From Euborellia annulipes (lineage: Eukaryota > Arthropoda > Insecta > Dermaptera > Anisolabididae): 64,000 nt of DNA. Positions 45,741-55,789 of this stretch are shown here, piece after piece. Location of the stretch: the NCBI GenBank assembly GCA_023213315.1, contig JAKCPI010009463.1:62001-126000 (forward strand), in the 5' to 3' direction. Within the stretch, counting starts at the first letter, position 1; every line of letters starts with the position of its first letter. The notes under the pieces were generated by a model that ran no database searches, was not told the origin of the DNA, and saw only the letters and a program-made list of their open reading frames with translations. The position numbers and the translations under genes are program-made.

Positions 45741-46562
45741 TATTATATATCGTAAATAAAAATATTTGGTATACTAGGTAGAGCCTTGTTTGAAAAAGAT
45801 GGAATTTTTTCAACCAACGCACAGTGGTCTAGAATGAAAAAAAGTTGGCCAAAAATAGAAAAAAGTTTTAGATTTGATTGAAAATTGGTATATAAGCGTT
45901 TTCGATGTCGCTGATTACAAATTTTAGAATATTTATTTAATTTAATAAATTGCAGTGGCGGATCATATATGGCGGATCACTCGTCAAAAATTGTTGGGTA
46001 TATAAAATTTTGCAAAATGTTGGACCAAACATTTAAGAAACGTGTTCAAGACCTAGTTCACATCGTTTAGTATAATCTCAAACATTTTTCGACCAGTTAG
46101 ATTATTTTATCAATACGCTTTTCCGTCATGATGCTATTTATTTTTAATAAAAATATATAATATCTTTTATTTAGTTGAAATAAGAAAAATTATAATTATT
46201 CACAATAATATTTCAAAAATATAATAAATCTTTGGAATAAGACACCATCTATTACAAGACATTTTAAACTCTTTAAAGTCTAAATGGCTTCAAATGACGA
46301 AAAGTTTTTTTAAAATTCTTTTTTTAATGAAATCATTTTATCTTTTTCCTAATTCATTTCTAATGAAAGACGTATTATTTATTTATTATTGAATTCATAG
46401 TCCTACTTTTGCCGTTGAGACTCCCAAGATAGTTAACAATTTGAATAAGTTTACTATTCCTATAACCCGCTTTATTTTCCAATCCTATATCCATTCTTTT
46501 AAATAACAAACAATTAATTATTAAAGATAATTAATTTATGTATTTTTCTCTTTTTGTTGCAG
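45741..46562. other. AT-rich spacer
   Basis: ACTAGGTAGAGCCTTGTTTG at 45774 matches 9650-9668. No gene recognised. Confidence 0.45.
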
Positions 46563-46618
46563 GTAAATATCGGACAACCATGACGATGATGATAATTATT
46601 GCTAGTTTTCGGTATTTG
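46563..46618 (+). CDS. Candidate first coding exon (low confidence)
   Basis: A T-rich tract ending TTTTTGTTGCAG (to 46562) is a good splice acceptor. It is followed by 56 bases and the donor-like TTG|GTGAGT (from 46619). Inside, ATG at 46580 in the context ACAACCATGA opens 13 codons in phase 0 to the donor: MTMMIIIASFRYL, a hydrophobic start that could begin a signal peptide. The remaining bases would be 5' untranslated. No further exon was recognised, so a chance combination remains likely. Confidence 0.25.
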
Positions 46619-46642
46619 GTGAGTGATTAAATGGCTAACTAG

Positions 46643-46660
46643 CCTGGAATTTAGGCAACC
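46643..46660 (+). repeat. Single MITE end (30.6 kb family)
   Basis: CCTGGAATTTAGGCAACC resembles the end of the MITE at 30643-30807; no partner end found. Confidence 0.4.
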
Positions 46661-47757
46661 AATTTAGCTTTAATACTTTAAATTTAACTAGAATACATCT
46701 ATTATATTGGTTGGATAATCAAATTACGAACTCCTTTTGCAAACTAGTACCCTAATTAAGTAGAGGGATGTTTGAATTACTTTTAAACTTCAATTTTTAT
46801 TTAATAACTGTTAAACAGATCGTTATTATTATTTTTCAATTATTCTTTATTTTATAAAATAATAATAATAATCTCAGGCCGATACGTTAAATGGGTAGAT
46901 CCAAACAGGTCTGAAGGAAAATTTATGAAGCATTATCAATTATTTCTCCCCCCAAGAAAAAAAAAATCTTGATAAATAATTAAATTAACACAAACAAATA
47001 AAAAAAAATCGATTGAATTTTTTTCGTGTAAATATAATAATTAGAATGTCGTTATTAAAAGGGATTAAAAGATAGGATGTGTTGAGAATAGAGGGGAGGG
47101 TTATTACTATTATTATAGATTATATAGAAAGTGAAGCTGGTTATTAAATTGTCCGATCCAACTAGCGAGATAAGCGATTCTTTTTTAATAATAAAATAAT
47201 AAGACTATATTATGGAAATTGGATGAAATCATTAACTAAAAAAAAAACTAATAGCTCCTGTTTTTTACTAAAAAAAAAAAAATTAATTTACTTCCCATTA
47301 AAATTTTATTTGATAACCTCAATAAATAAAATCCGTGGCGATAAAATATTAACTAAATGTGTATTTTTTTTTTTAGTATGTTTGTCTCTCTGTCTCTCCA
47401 TTCATTGATCGTTAAATGAAATTTGTTTTATTAAATAAATGAGTCTTTAAATCTTTAATGGCTCTTATTTGGATTGTAATCCCACCCCTCACTTTCCGGG
47501 TGTGGAAACTAATAAACCTAAAAGACACCTCAAAAAAAAGAGGCTCGTAAAATAGCTTTGTGATATTAAAAGTCGTCGTCGTCGCTGTTGGGTCACTGAT
47601 ATTGATATTTTGATAACGAGAAAAGAAAGAGAAGGGAATCTTCTTAGACATAAATTAAAATTCAATATTGGCTGCCTCTTCTCCGTTGATGATGATGATG
47701 ATGATTGTATTACATCGAGAATCGATTTTTATTCAGTAGTATGCGCAATTTTTATCG

Positions 47758-47790
<33 letters not shown>

Positions 47791-47924
47791 TCAATCGAAA
47801 AATAAATTTTGATAATCAAAATTTTATTTCCACTTAATTTTAGTTTCGTACCGTTAACGCCACTATTAACCGTTTGGACTGCAATTTGGGCCTTGAAATT
47901 AGTCAATGAAAACTCATAGCTGTT
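46661..47924. other. AT-rich spacer
   Basis: Homopolymers, GTC run at 47576-47586 and GAT run at 47687-47705. No gene recognised. Confidence 0.45.
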
Positions 47925-47939
47925 GGAAGTCTTGTTTTT

Positions 47940-48151
47940 CTACTTTCCTGGCCATATTCCCTCATTGCGGGGTCGGCAGAATGGTTTGAGAAGAAATAGA
48001 ACAGACCGGCCCGTCAGCGCGGTCTGTCGCCTATTGAGAATATAGAAGGAAGGGGGAGACATGTAAAGAACAGAAGGACTGCCAATCCCAGCTCGGGTAG
48101 CTCGTGGTCGCCATCCACGCACCCACAAGATGTGGGCCCCTGAGCATTTTT
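47940..48151 (+). mobile_element. GGC-family short retroposon, copy 6
   Basis: CTACTTTCCTGGCCATATTC, GCGGGGTCGGCAGAATGG, GGGTAGCTCGTGGTCGCC and ATGTGGGCCCCTGAGCAT. Flanks GGAAGTCTTGTTTTT (47925-47939) and GGAATTCTTGTTATT (48152-48166) match at 13 of 15, an aged duplication. Confidence 0.82.
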
Positions 48152-48244
48152 GGAATTCTTGTTATTCCCTTCAATTCTATTAAAAAAGTTTATTTATTTA
48201 TTTCCAAGATGCGATTTGGTTTTCTCCATTGGCAGTTAATAGTC

Positions 48245-48303
48245 GACTGTACTGTACCATCGTATTGCAATAGTATTGCGCCAGGTCACACCAGATTTTT
48301 TAA
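48245..48303. repeat. Family H tail remnant
   Basis: GCGCCAGGTCACACCAGATT with an upstream imperfect hairpin matches the family H 3' tail. A second remnant, CCTGGTGTGATTGGCGC, is at 49507-49523. Confidence 0.5.
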
Positions 48304-48305
48304 AT

Positions 48306-48699
48306 TAAATTCATTAGAAATTTTCTTAATAGTAATTTTTATTTATTTTTTTTATTAACAAATTAAAAAAATTATGAATTTTTTTTTAATCAAGAAAATT
48401 CAAATAAAAATATTATTATTTTTTAAATAATACAATATCATTACGATATATAAAGCTTTAACCACTGACTTCCTGTGTGTATGTGCCTGTTCTTTCGCTG
48501 ATTGACCAGAGTGAGAGGAAGTGGAGATAGTGAGGTAAATTTAAAACTTTTCCCGAAGAAAGGTTCTTTGATGCTCGCTCTATGCACCATCTTAACGCTA
48601 TCTCTTAGCAAAAACATAGGAATAGCTTTGACTCTTACTTCAATCAGTGTTTCATAAAATTTTCTTGACCGATGAGAAAATCCCTTTAAAGAGATAATT
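48306..48699. other. AT-rich spacer
   Basis: A 91-residue minus-strand frame (48441-48716) is not recognised. Confidence 0.4.
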
Positions 48700-48960
48700 T
48701 TTGAATGGACGCCCAAATGGGAAGAGAGAGGGAAAGAAGCTCTGATGATGAGAGAGAAAGAAAGAAGAAAGCCGCCCCCCCTCTCCCAATGCTAATGACT
48801 TTGAAGCGGCGCTGATGAAAAGCACCGAGAGCTGATAAAGAATTACCCTCGCCTTCCCACCCCCTCATACTGCTGCTTGATAATAAGTCATTGCCCCCCT
48901 CCCCCCAACACCCTATTAAAAAAAAAACTCCACCGGCCATTTCCAATTTGTTTCCCTCCC
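48700..48960. other. Purine-rich then pyrimidine-rich island
   Basis: GA-rich to 48775, CCCCCCTCTCCC blocks, then GCGGCGCTGATGAAAAGCAC. No repeat family or gene recognised. Confidence 0.3.
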
Positions 48961-49794
48961 CACTCCCTTTAACTTAAAATGAATTCCTCTCGTTTTCGAA
49001 TGAATACATTTTCTTTAATAACAATAATAATGATGATTACATTCCAAGATACCACTACACACGCACATATGGATACATTCAGAGAGAGAGAGAGATGAAT
49101 TTATTGCAAATAGAAACAGAACAATTCATCATTAATAAAGATAAAGATGAAAATTATTAGATAAAAAAAATATATTTGTATATAATAAATAGGAAATTTT
49201 AAGATTGATAACGTTTCGATTTTTATCAAAATATAAAATATTGGTTTAGTAAAAGATAGGAGAGACGTAGGGGGGGGGGGAGGTGGATTTAGTATCTAAA
49301 TTTTTATTTCATGTTTATTGGGTTAAAAAAAGGATCAGGTCTGTTGATAACTGCACAACCTGCCATCGGTGGTCCATTTGACCTCAAATAAAATTGATAT
49401 TAATTTTTCTAAATTTTTAAAAAAGATTTTTATTTTCTTTATTTATATTTAATTTAAGTTTCTTTTCTTAAAATAGATCGATTCCGATAGGACGAAGAAA
49501 AAAAAACCTGGTGTGATTGGCGCAAGCACACCACTTTCTCTTAATTTCAGTAATCTCAAGTTGTGTGATGTTCTATCAGACAAATTGAAAATGGATAATT
49601 TTTTGTGTCTAGTTATATTTGATTTCCGATAGTTTTATTCCCCAATAATATATCTGGACAGTGAAGCTTTTGAATTTCCATTGTTTTTTTAAAAATAATG
49701 CTTCTATTTTAAATACAAAAATTAATTCATTGATAATACGAAAATCAGAAACCAAAAAGTAAAATTTATAATAAAAAAAAATCAACAATTTAAT
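48961..49794. other. AT-rich spacer
   Basis: GA run at 49081-49094, G run at 49270-49280. A decayed AACGTTTCGA motif at 49209 lacks a box 1. Confidence 0.4.
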
Positions 49795-49980
49795 TAGATA
49801 AATTATAGTAATGAAGAGATTTGCAGCCAAATGAAAAGAGCCTCTAATATTAAATAAACTCTTTATTCGGGACGTTTCGGCATAGATTTACTATGTTGAT
49901 AACGACCTGAATAAAGAGTTTATTTAATATAATAATAGAGGCTCTTTTAATTTGAGGCTCTTCATTACTATAATTAATCT
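49795..49980. mobile_element. Near-perfect hairpin element with hammerhead-like apex
   Basis: Arms of about 70 bases (AATTATAGTAATGAAGAG outer; AAATAAACTCTTTATTC inner) enclose, on the minus strand, TTATCAA, stem CATAG/CTATG and CGAAACGTC. Box 2, stem II and ACGT are preserved; box 1 is not CTGATGA. In effect a hammerhead-like fold with a 70-bp stem I. Confidence 0.75.
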
Positions 49981-50115
49981 TAAAAACAGCCATGATATCT
50001 TATAGACTCTCACAAAACATTGACACTCGCCTGTTTTTATAAAAACTATACATGTGCACAAATTCGTGCCACAACAACAATGACAACTTTGTGCCTAATT
50101 AGTTTATAAGCCAAC

Positions 50116-50161
50116 AAGGACTGAAGATGGACAAATAAATTTTGTCCGATACGTCTCCCTT
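50116..50161 (+). other. Hammerhead motif with strong stem II, one core change
   Basis: AAGGA, CTGAAGA (50121-50127), stem II GGACAAA with TTTGTCC (7 bp perfect), GATACGTC (50148-50155), TCCCTT. The third base of GAAA is T. Stem I is 5 bp with a bulged C. Confidence 0.6.
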
Positions 50162-50759
50162 TCGGCATTTGGCATCCAAATTATTTGCTGCACCTGTACT
50201 TGCTCTTTTCCATTCCATAATATCGACAGCAACTTCCCTTCAACTTATTTATAATTTAATTAGATAATTTCTAGAGGATCTACGGGGGGGGGGGAGGCTA
50301 ATATTCCTAAAACAGAGGAAGGAACAGCCCCTAACCTCCCCTGTCAAAAATCACACTACCAATTTTAATATTTTTAACTCTTCTAATTCTTAATTAAGAA
50401 TGAATCAAAATATATTTCTATCTAATAATTTTTATTTCTCTCTTATTGAGGAGTGCATAAGTATTAGAAAACAATTTAAATATAAAAATTCTTTTCAACA
50501 CTCGATGTAAAGATGCAGTTAAACATCTGCAATAAAAATAAAAATTTTAGTAAATAAAATCCTAAATGATCTTTATTTCTTCACCCAATGATATATCTTT
50601 AAAATTCATCGCGACATTATTTTTGTATATTTTAAGTCATCTCTTTTTCGTTAACACCCTGTAGTTATATATATATATTCGTGGAGTAATTTTTAAGCAA
50701 AAGGGTTAATGATGTTTGGTGTCTACGAGGAGAATCCCTTAAGTTTAGACGTGATAACA
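50162..50759. other. AT-rich spacer
   Basis: G run at 50285-50294; otherwise no feature recognised. Confidence 0.45.
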
Positions 50760-51080
50760 GAGAGGTAATCTGTCTACGTATTTGTGTGTATATGTGTATG
50801 CATTTGTCTGAGAATGTGTGAGTGTGACGTGAAGATATCTCCACCGGGTCAGCCTGTCATCGAGTCACTTATTTAAACTTTATTTATATTCGTGCGGAAA
50901 GCAGCAGCAGCAACACACTCTCCTCCCCTTTAACCTCCCCCCATTTCTCGGTGGTGGGGAGGAGTCGCTTATCGAGACGACAGGAACATACATCGCCGCC
51001 GAAAAATTGGATTGCTGCCTATCGCCTAATATTATCTCCATCGGCTCGTTATTCACAGACAGATCGAGAAAATATATTAA
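50760..51080. promoter_or_regulatory. Less AT-rich island
   Basis: GTGACGTGAAGATATC, CACCGGGTCAGCCTGTCATC, GCAGCAGCAG, and GGATTGCTGCCTATCGCC. Repeat-free; candidate regulatory DNA. Confidence 0.25.
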
Positions 51081-51432
51081 TTCCATTTAGATATATACAT
51101 ACATACGTTACATATACACTTGCTTGCATTTATACATAACTTATATAAGAAATAAATTATATTTTTCATTCATAACTCTGTTTATTCAATGAATAAATTT
51201 TTTACCGGGAACGAATATCATAGATTTTTTTTTTACTTAAGAATTAATTATTAGTAATCTTCTTAGTATTTTGAGGGATTAATGTATATTGTGGAAATTT
51301 TATTTGAATGGTGTTTGTTATACAATAGCATGTCAGTTTGCCAAATGAAGGGGATACTCCAGGTGCGATTGATCTGCCTTGAAGCAAAGTGACATGCTGG
51401 TATTAGAATCAAGTTAATATGAATTGAGGAGC

Positions 51433-51862
51433 AACATGCAGGTTGTTCCATGCAAAGGTACAGTGAGTGATAAAATTAAAGCCCACACGTTGCAAATTGT
51501 TCCTTGTAATTGCACAGTGAGTGACAAAATTAAAGCCCACACTTTGCAGTTGTTCCTTGCAAGTGTACAGTGAGACATAAAATTAAAGCCCACACATTGC
51601 AAATTTTTCCTTGCAAATGCACAATGAGTGACAAAATTAAAGTCCATACATTGCAGATCGTTCAATGCAAGTTTACAGTGAATGACATAGTTAAAGCTCA
51701 CTCATGCTTCTTCTACAATAAATGTTTTTTTTTTTTTTTTTTTAAGCTAAAAATTTTATAGTTTTGAGCAATTTTCCATATTTTTTTTTTTTTAAACATT
51801 CAAATAATTGCATAACTTTATCACTCACTGTAGGCCTACACTTGGCTGGAACAACCTGTTTT
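51433..51862. mobile_element. 54-bp tandem repeat array bounded by inverted ends
   Basis: Five units of ACAGTGAGTGA...AAATTAAAGCCCACAC start at about 51460, 51513, 51567, 51621 and 51675 (period 53-54). CAGGTTGTTCCATGCAAAG at 51439 pairs with the inverted end TTGGCTGGAACAACCTG near 51842-51858, so a unit is repeated in reverse at the far side. Because 54 is a multiple of three, a minus-strand frame of 95 codons stays open with an 18-residue repeat; it is probably a by-product. Confidence 0.82.
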
Positions 51863-52129
51863 TGTTTAAAAATATAAGCTACCCTAACCACATTAATTGA
51901 ATCATTTTAAATTAATTTCCAAAATTCGATTAAAAAAAAAAAACAAACAAACAAAGATTCATTTTGCGTTTTTGAGAGAGAAAAAAAAATTTCTTTCTTA
52001 ATCAGAAAGATTTCTCGCCTATTTATGTTCAGGTTAATAGATATTCTAATGATATGCTTAGTTAATTGGAAAAAATATTCCCGACTGTAAAGAAAAGTTA
52101 AAAAGAGAGAACGAGTCTCAAGAGAGTGA
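51863..52129. other. AT-rich spacer
   Basis: No feature recognised. Confidence 0.5.
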
Positions 52130-52440
52130 GAGAGAGAGGAATCGTTTTTTTTTTGTGCTCTGCTCCCCCACCCCTTCTCTCTCCGACTTTAATTATAAGT
52201 CTCCGGAAATTAAAGAGGGGCTCCCACTTCTTTTTCTATAATCTGGCGGGGCCCGGGGCGCGCCTTTTTATCTCTAATGGGGTTTTTCTTTGACTCTCTC
52301 TCTCTCTCTCCCTTTTTGCCTCTCCCTAAAAAAGTGAGCTGTAATTTGCACCCACCCCCGTAGGGTGTTAACGGCTACTTACGGGGTACCCATCTCGGTC
52401 ATGTTCATACTCATTAATGACTTTTAGGCATTGAGAAATG
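52130..52440. promoter_or_regulatory. Candidate cis-regulatory island
   Basis: CGACTTTAATTATAAGTC (homeodomain core), CGGGGCCCGGGGCGCGCC, CACCCACCCCCGTAGGG, GTTAACGGC and CTCATTAATGACTTT; CT/GA runs at both sides. Repeat-free. Confidence 0.32.
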
Positions 52441-52498
52441 ATTCTCATTGTCGAATTTATTCATCCCTTTGATTACGCTTCTTTAAGCTCTTTATATA

Positions 52499-52922
52499 GG
52501 GTCCCCCCTGATTTTAAAATTAAATAACTCGAAAACAAAGATTGTTAGAAGAATGAAACAAAAGGTATATTTATTTTGAAAGTTTCGAAATTAGTTACAA
52601 ATATTGCCACAAGTTGCGTTCGTTATATTCCCAATATGAAGTCTTTAAAAGTGCTTGAAGCTCAGATTGAACAATTGAAACATGAAAGGAAGTTGGATGG
52701 ATGAAGTCATAATGTTCTAGAACTTCTGAATGAACAGAAGTTTCGAAATTAGTTACAAATATTGCCACAAGTTGCGTAAGTTTCGAAATTAGTTACAAAA
52801 GTTGCCAGAGGCGGCGGCGTAGTCGCATACAGAGTCCTAGAACACTTTTTTAAATGACTTTATCCATTTTCTTTATGTAAACTTCCTTTTCAAGTTATTT
52901 AAGTTTTAAAATCAGGGGTATC
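52499..52922. mobile_element. TIR element with internal direct repeats
   Basis: Left CCCCTGATTTTAAAATTAAA and right complement CCCCTGATTTTAAAACTTAA are inverted ends of about 30 bases. Inside, AGTTTCGAAATTAGTTACAA begins three direct repeats at 52581, 52739 and 52779. A 22-codon helix-like frame (starting MKSLKVLEAQIEQLKHER) lies at 52636-52704. A non-autonomous DNA element is likely; superfamily unknown. Confidence 0.65.
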
Positions 52923-54240
52923 AATCTCAATAATATATATATCAGTAAAACCAAAAACATTGTTTATTTAATAGCTCAAATATCTTCAATTATTTCAACT
53001 CTAGATAAATATTTATCTCTTAAAAATTAATTACAATTGTTAAAACAGAGTGTATCTTAAACAACGGAAACTGCTTTCTATTAGTGATGATTGAATTTTT
53101 ATTTCTTTTTTTTTTGTTTGTTTCTTAATGAGTTTGTCAATGAAAAGTTGGCGACAGCATGTGTAGACAAACATATTAACTATTCTTTTTTTTTTAAGTG
53201 GGAGTCAAGTGCTAAAAAAATATATTTATACTATCTATACATAAATATTTTTACCATTGACCTTTTATTCTGATTCAAGTGTCAATATTCTTTTCATATT
53301 TTTTTTAAGTCTTTTCGGCATCTATAGACTTATAACGTAACACAAATATTACAATACAAATTATCCCAGGCACTTTTATTTACATTTTGGTATCCAAATT
53401 ATCTTTTCATAACTAAAATATTTTTACATTTATTTTTAAGAATTGCTCTAGAAATTTTTATGTGATGGGAAGAAAAATTACTGTTACTTTCATAAGCGCT
53501 ACGCTTCTCATTACATATAAATAAATTTTGTATTAAAATCACATAAATTCAACTATTTAGGTCTCATTTCTTTTTGATTTTTACATTCTATAGTCTTTGC
53601 TAGCTCTTATGCCCTTTTCAAATTCTCTTTCGATTGCTCCCACTCTTTTTCTCTCATTTTATTATATACTTCGTTTCAATTTCCCTTTCTTAACTATTCT
53701 CTCTTTTTCCGACTATCAATAGGATTTCAATTTTATGCTCTTTTTGTTTTTAGAATAAAATTACTTCTTTTACGTTTGCATAAATTTCAACACATTTAAA
53801 ATAAAAAATAGAAAAAAAGAAAAAAGATGATCTGAGTATGGAATTTTTGTTTAATGATTTTAAACAATTATACTTCGATATACTGTGTATTAATTATCCA
53901 GGCATAGGATTTTGGCTTTTAATCAATATTGACAATACCATTACGTCTTACCCCTCAGGTTATATTGTTTTTTTACCTCTTGTTTATTTTTTTTTTAAAG
54001 CCAGAAGCTATTTACAATCTTAATAACACTTGTTATCTGAATTTTCTGAATAATAATTGTTTATATTATTTTTTTTTAATCAGCCAGATGGGGAAGGAGG
54101 GGGAATTTAACCTTAAGGACCTGCTCTAAATACATTTCTACTAATGTAAATAAAATATCTTCAAATAAACAAAAGAAAATTGAATTAGCCTATATCAGGA
54201 ATGAAAGTAAGAAGAAAACGCAGCCAAAAAAATTTTTTTT
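52923..54240. other. AT-rich spacer
   Basis: 53300-53405 holds a t1/t2-like SINE tail (TAAGTCTTTTCGGCATC; TTTTGGTATCCAAATT). No gene recognised. Confidence 0.45.
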
Positions 54241-54251
54241 TTATCTATTTC

Positions 54252-54297
54252 TAACAGCTGACGTTTCGGTTTTGCTCAAAGCCATCCTCGGAGCTAT
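54252..54297 (-). other. Hammerhead motif with one box 1 change
   Basis: Minus strand: stem I AGCT with AGCT extended by A-T and wobble pairs, CCGAGGA (54291-54285, T4 changed to C), stem II GGCTTT with AAAACC (one mismatch), GAAACGTC (to 54261). Only one conserved base differs. Confidence 0.62.
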
Positions 54298-54591
54298 AAA
54301 CAACGAAACATTTTTCTTTTATAAATAGAGTTTTATAATCTAATGATCTGATGATTACGGAATGAAAATCATACCAGTTAGTTGTCATTATATAAGCTTA
54401 TATATATTGGAATTGTATTAGTATTAATTTTGTATATAACAAAGAAAATTATAATTGACATAGGAAGTTTACTCAAAGTACCTTTCATTCTTATAAGGTG
54501 TAAAGTAAAACAAATTTTGATTAGTAAGGAAATCAAGGCAGCCTAAAACAATAAAGAAAAAATATATTTTTCTTTCGCTTTATTATATACA

Positions 54592-54635
54592 ATTGTCGAC
54601 GTTTCTGCTGATATTCCGGCCTTCATCAGGACAAT
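54592..54635 (-). ncRNA. Hammerhead ribozyme motif, core intact
   Basis: Minus strand: stem I ATTGTC with GACAAT (6 bp perfect), CTGATGA (54629-54623), a weak stem II (GGCC...AGCA) and GAAACGTC (54605-54598). Core bases all match; stem III is only ACGT, so activity would need a dimer. The weak stem II suggests early decay. Confidence 0.75.
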
Positions 54636-54700
54636 GTGCCTCGAGCTTAGAGGGGCTCTTGGAAACTTCTGACGTATTGTTGGCGCGAACATTCGTCATG

Positions 54701-54978
54701 GCCCCCGAGTTTGGCGTAGTAGGTAGCGAGCCTACCTCCTATACCAAACGTCGCGGGTTCGCACCCAGGCAGTCCGATGATTTTATTTAAGCCATTTGGA
54801 TACCAGATGGCTTAAATAGAAATGCCTGAACCCCCAATATGTATATATTCTACTTACAACGGTTATCGTCTAAAGTCTTAAATGGCCTGAGTTGCCGAAA
54901 AGACTGTGTGAATGTGTGTGTGAGTGTGAGTGTGAATGAGAAAAAAGTGTGAATGTTTAAAAAAAAAAAAAAAAAAAA
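54701..54978 (+). mobile_element. SINE t1, complete reference copy
   Basis: 278 bases bounded by a perfect 13-base duplication AACATTCGTCATG (54688-54700, 54979-54991). Head with TTGGCGTAGTAGGTAGCGAG (box A) and GCGGGTTCGCACCC (box B); body ATTTAAGCCATTTGGATACC; ACGGTTATCGTC; GGCCTGAGTTGCCGAAAAG; a GTGTGAGTG tail and poly-A. It would be transcribed by RNA polymerase III and moved by a LINE supplied elsewhere. Confidence 0.93.
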
Positions 54979-55006
54979 AACATTCGTCATGAATTTGTTT
55001 TGGTTG

Positions 55007-55081
55007 AATTTATTGCAACTGAAGATGGAGGCGTTGAATCTTCTAAACTGTAACTCTGTGCAGAATCAGTTGCAATAAATT
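55007..55081 (+). other. Hammerhead-like hairpin with decayed second half
   Basis: AATTTATTGCA (55007-55017) pairs perfectly with TGCAATAAATT (55071-55081). CTGAAGA (55019-55025) is intact but GAAACGT is replaced by GAATCAGT. No stem II recognised. Confidence 0.5.
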
Positions 55082-55184
55082 GAAATCTTCGTGTACATTG
55101 GTTGGTCAAAACTCTGAAAATAAAAAATTAATTAAATTAAAATGTTTCTCGAGTGTGGAAGTGGCTGTGATTAATATCTTAGAA

Positions 55185-55360
55185 GAATGGCCAGGAAGGA
55201 GCGTCTCCAAAACAATTAAGTTAATTATGAATCAAATCTATTGTAGCCTGATTGCCTGATGATGGTCAAATAAATTTAGACCGAAACGTCGCGAATATCT
55301 GGGAGTTTCATTGTTTTGGAAACGATCCTTCCTGGCTGCTACCTCCTGCCATTCTTCTAA
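55185..55360. repeat. Inverted repeat around the 55.25 kb hammerhead
   Basis: AGAAGAATGGCCAGGAAGGA at the left and TCCTTCCTGGCTGC...GCCATTCTTCT at the right, plus CCAAAACAAT / ATTGTTTTGG, bracket the ribozyme. The left arm has a short deletion. Confidence 0.8.
55250..55296 (+). ncRNA. Hammerhead ribozyme motif, best core in the window
   Basis: CTGATGA (55256-55262), T, stem II GGTC (55264-55267) with GACC (55279-55282) perfect, GAAACGTC (55283-55290). Stem I TTGC with GCGA (one wobble). All conserved core bases are present; stem III is the palindrome ACGT. The form equals the small Penelope-associated hammerheads described as acting in dimers. Confidence 0.82.
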
Positions 55361-55789
55361 AATAATGTTTTAATTTATATATACTTCCCTTCAACAAGAG
55401 TGGCTGTGACATTCCTTCAATTAATTAAAAATATTGTCTAGATCCTTAGATGCAATAAATTCCACCAAAACAAAACTTCCTTTACACCTTATAAGAACGA
55501 AAGGTACTTCGAGTAAACTTTCTATGTAAATTATAATTAATCAAACTTAAACAATCCAGTTATAAAATAAAATTTTTACAAAAATGGATATCGCTAGTTT
55601 TTGCAAGCCATGCTGTCCTTTTTTATTGAGAAAGGAAAAAAGGAAATCGAAAATAAATATTATATATTATGTTAAGAAAACATATTTGCTGTTTCATTGG
55701 CCACTGGATGTATCATCTAATGGACTTGTATATATTTTATACATAGGAATATGAGTTTGAGGAGGTAGGAATAAAGAGAGATAGAGCGG

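Larger units (their letters stand above)
54440..55560. mobile_element. Composite inverted-repeat element with several hammerheads
   Basis: Outer arms of about 90 bases (AAGTTTACTCAAAGTACCTTTC at 54466, complement near 55500) share TATAAGGTGTAAAG. Between them lie a minus-strand hammerhead (54592-54635), a SINE t1, a plus-strand hammerhead-like hairpin (55007-55081) and a plus-strand hammerhead in its own inverted repeat (55185-55360). The left ribozyme points left and the right ones point right. Confidence 0.72.

Noticed and set aside
49205..49240. AACGTTTCGATTTTTATCAA on the minus strand as a hammerhead
   Set aside because: Possible TTGATAA box but no room for a stem II; considered coincidence or extreme decay.
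51414..51701. 95-codon repeat protein on the minus strand
   Set aside because: Frame stays open because the repeat unit is 54 bases; no start context, and the plus strand is similarly open.
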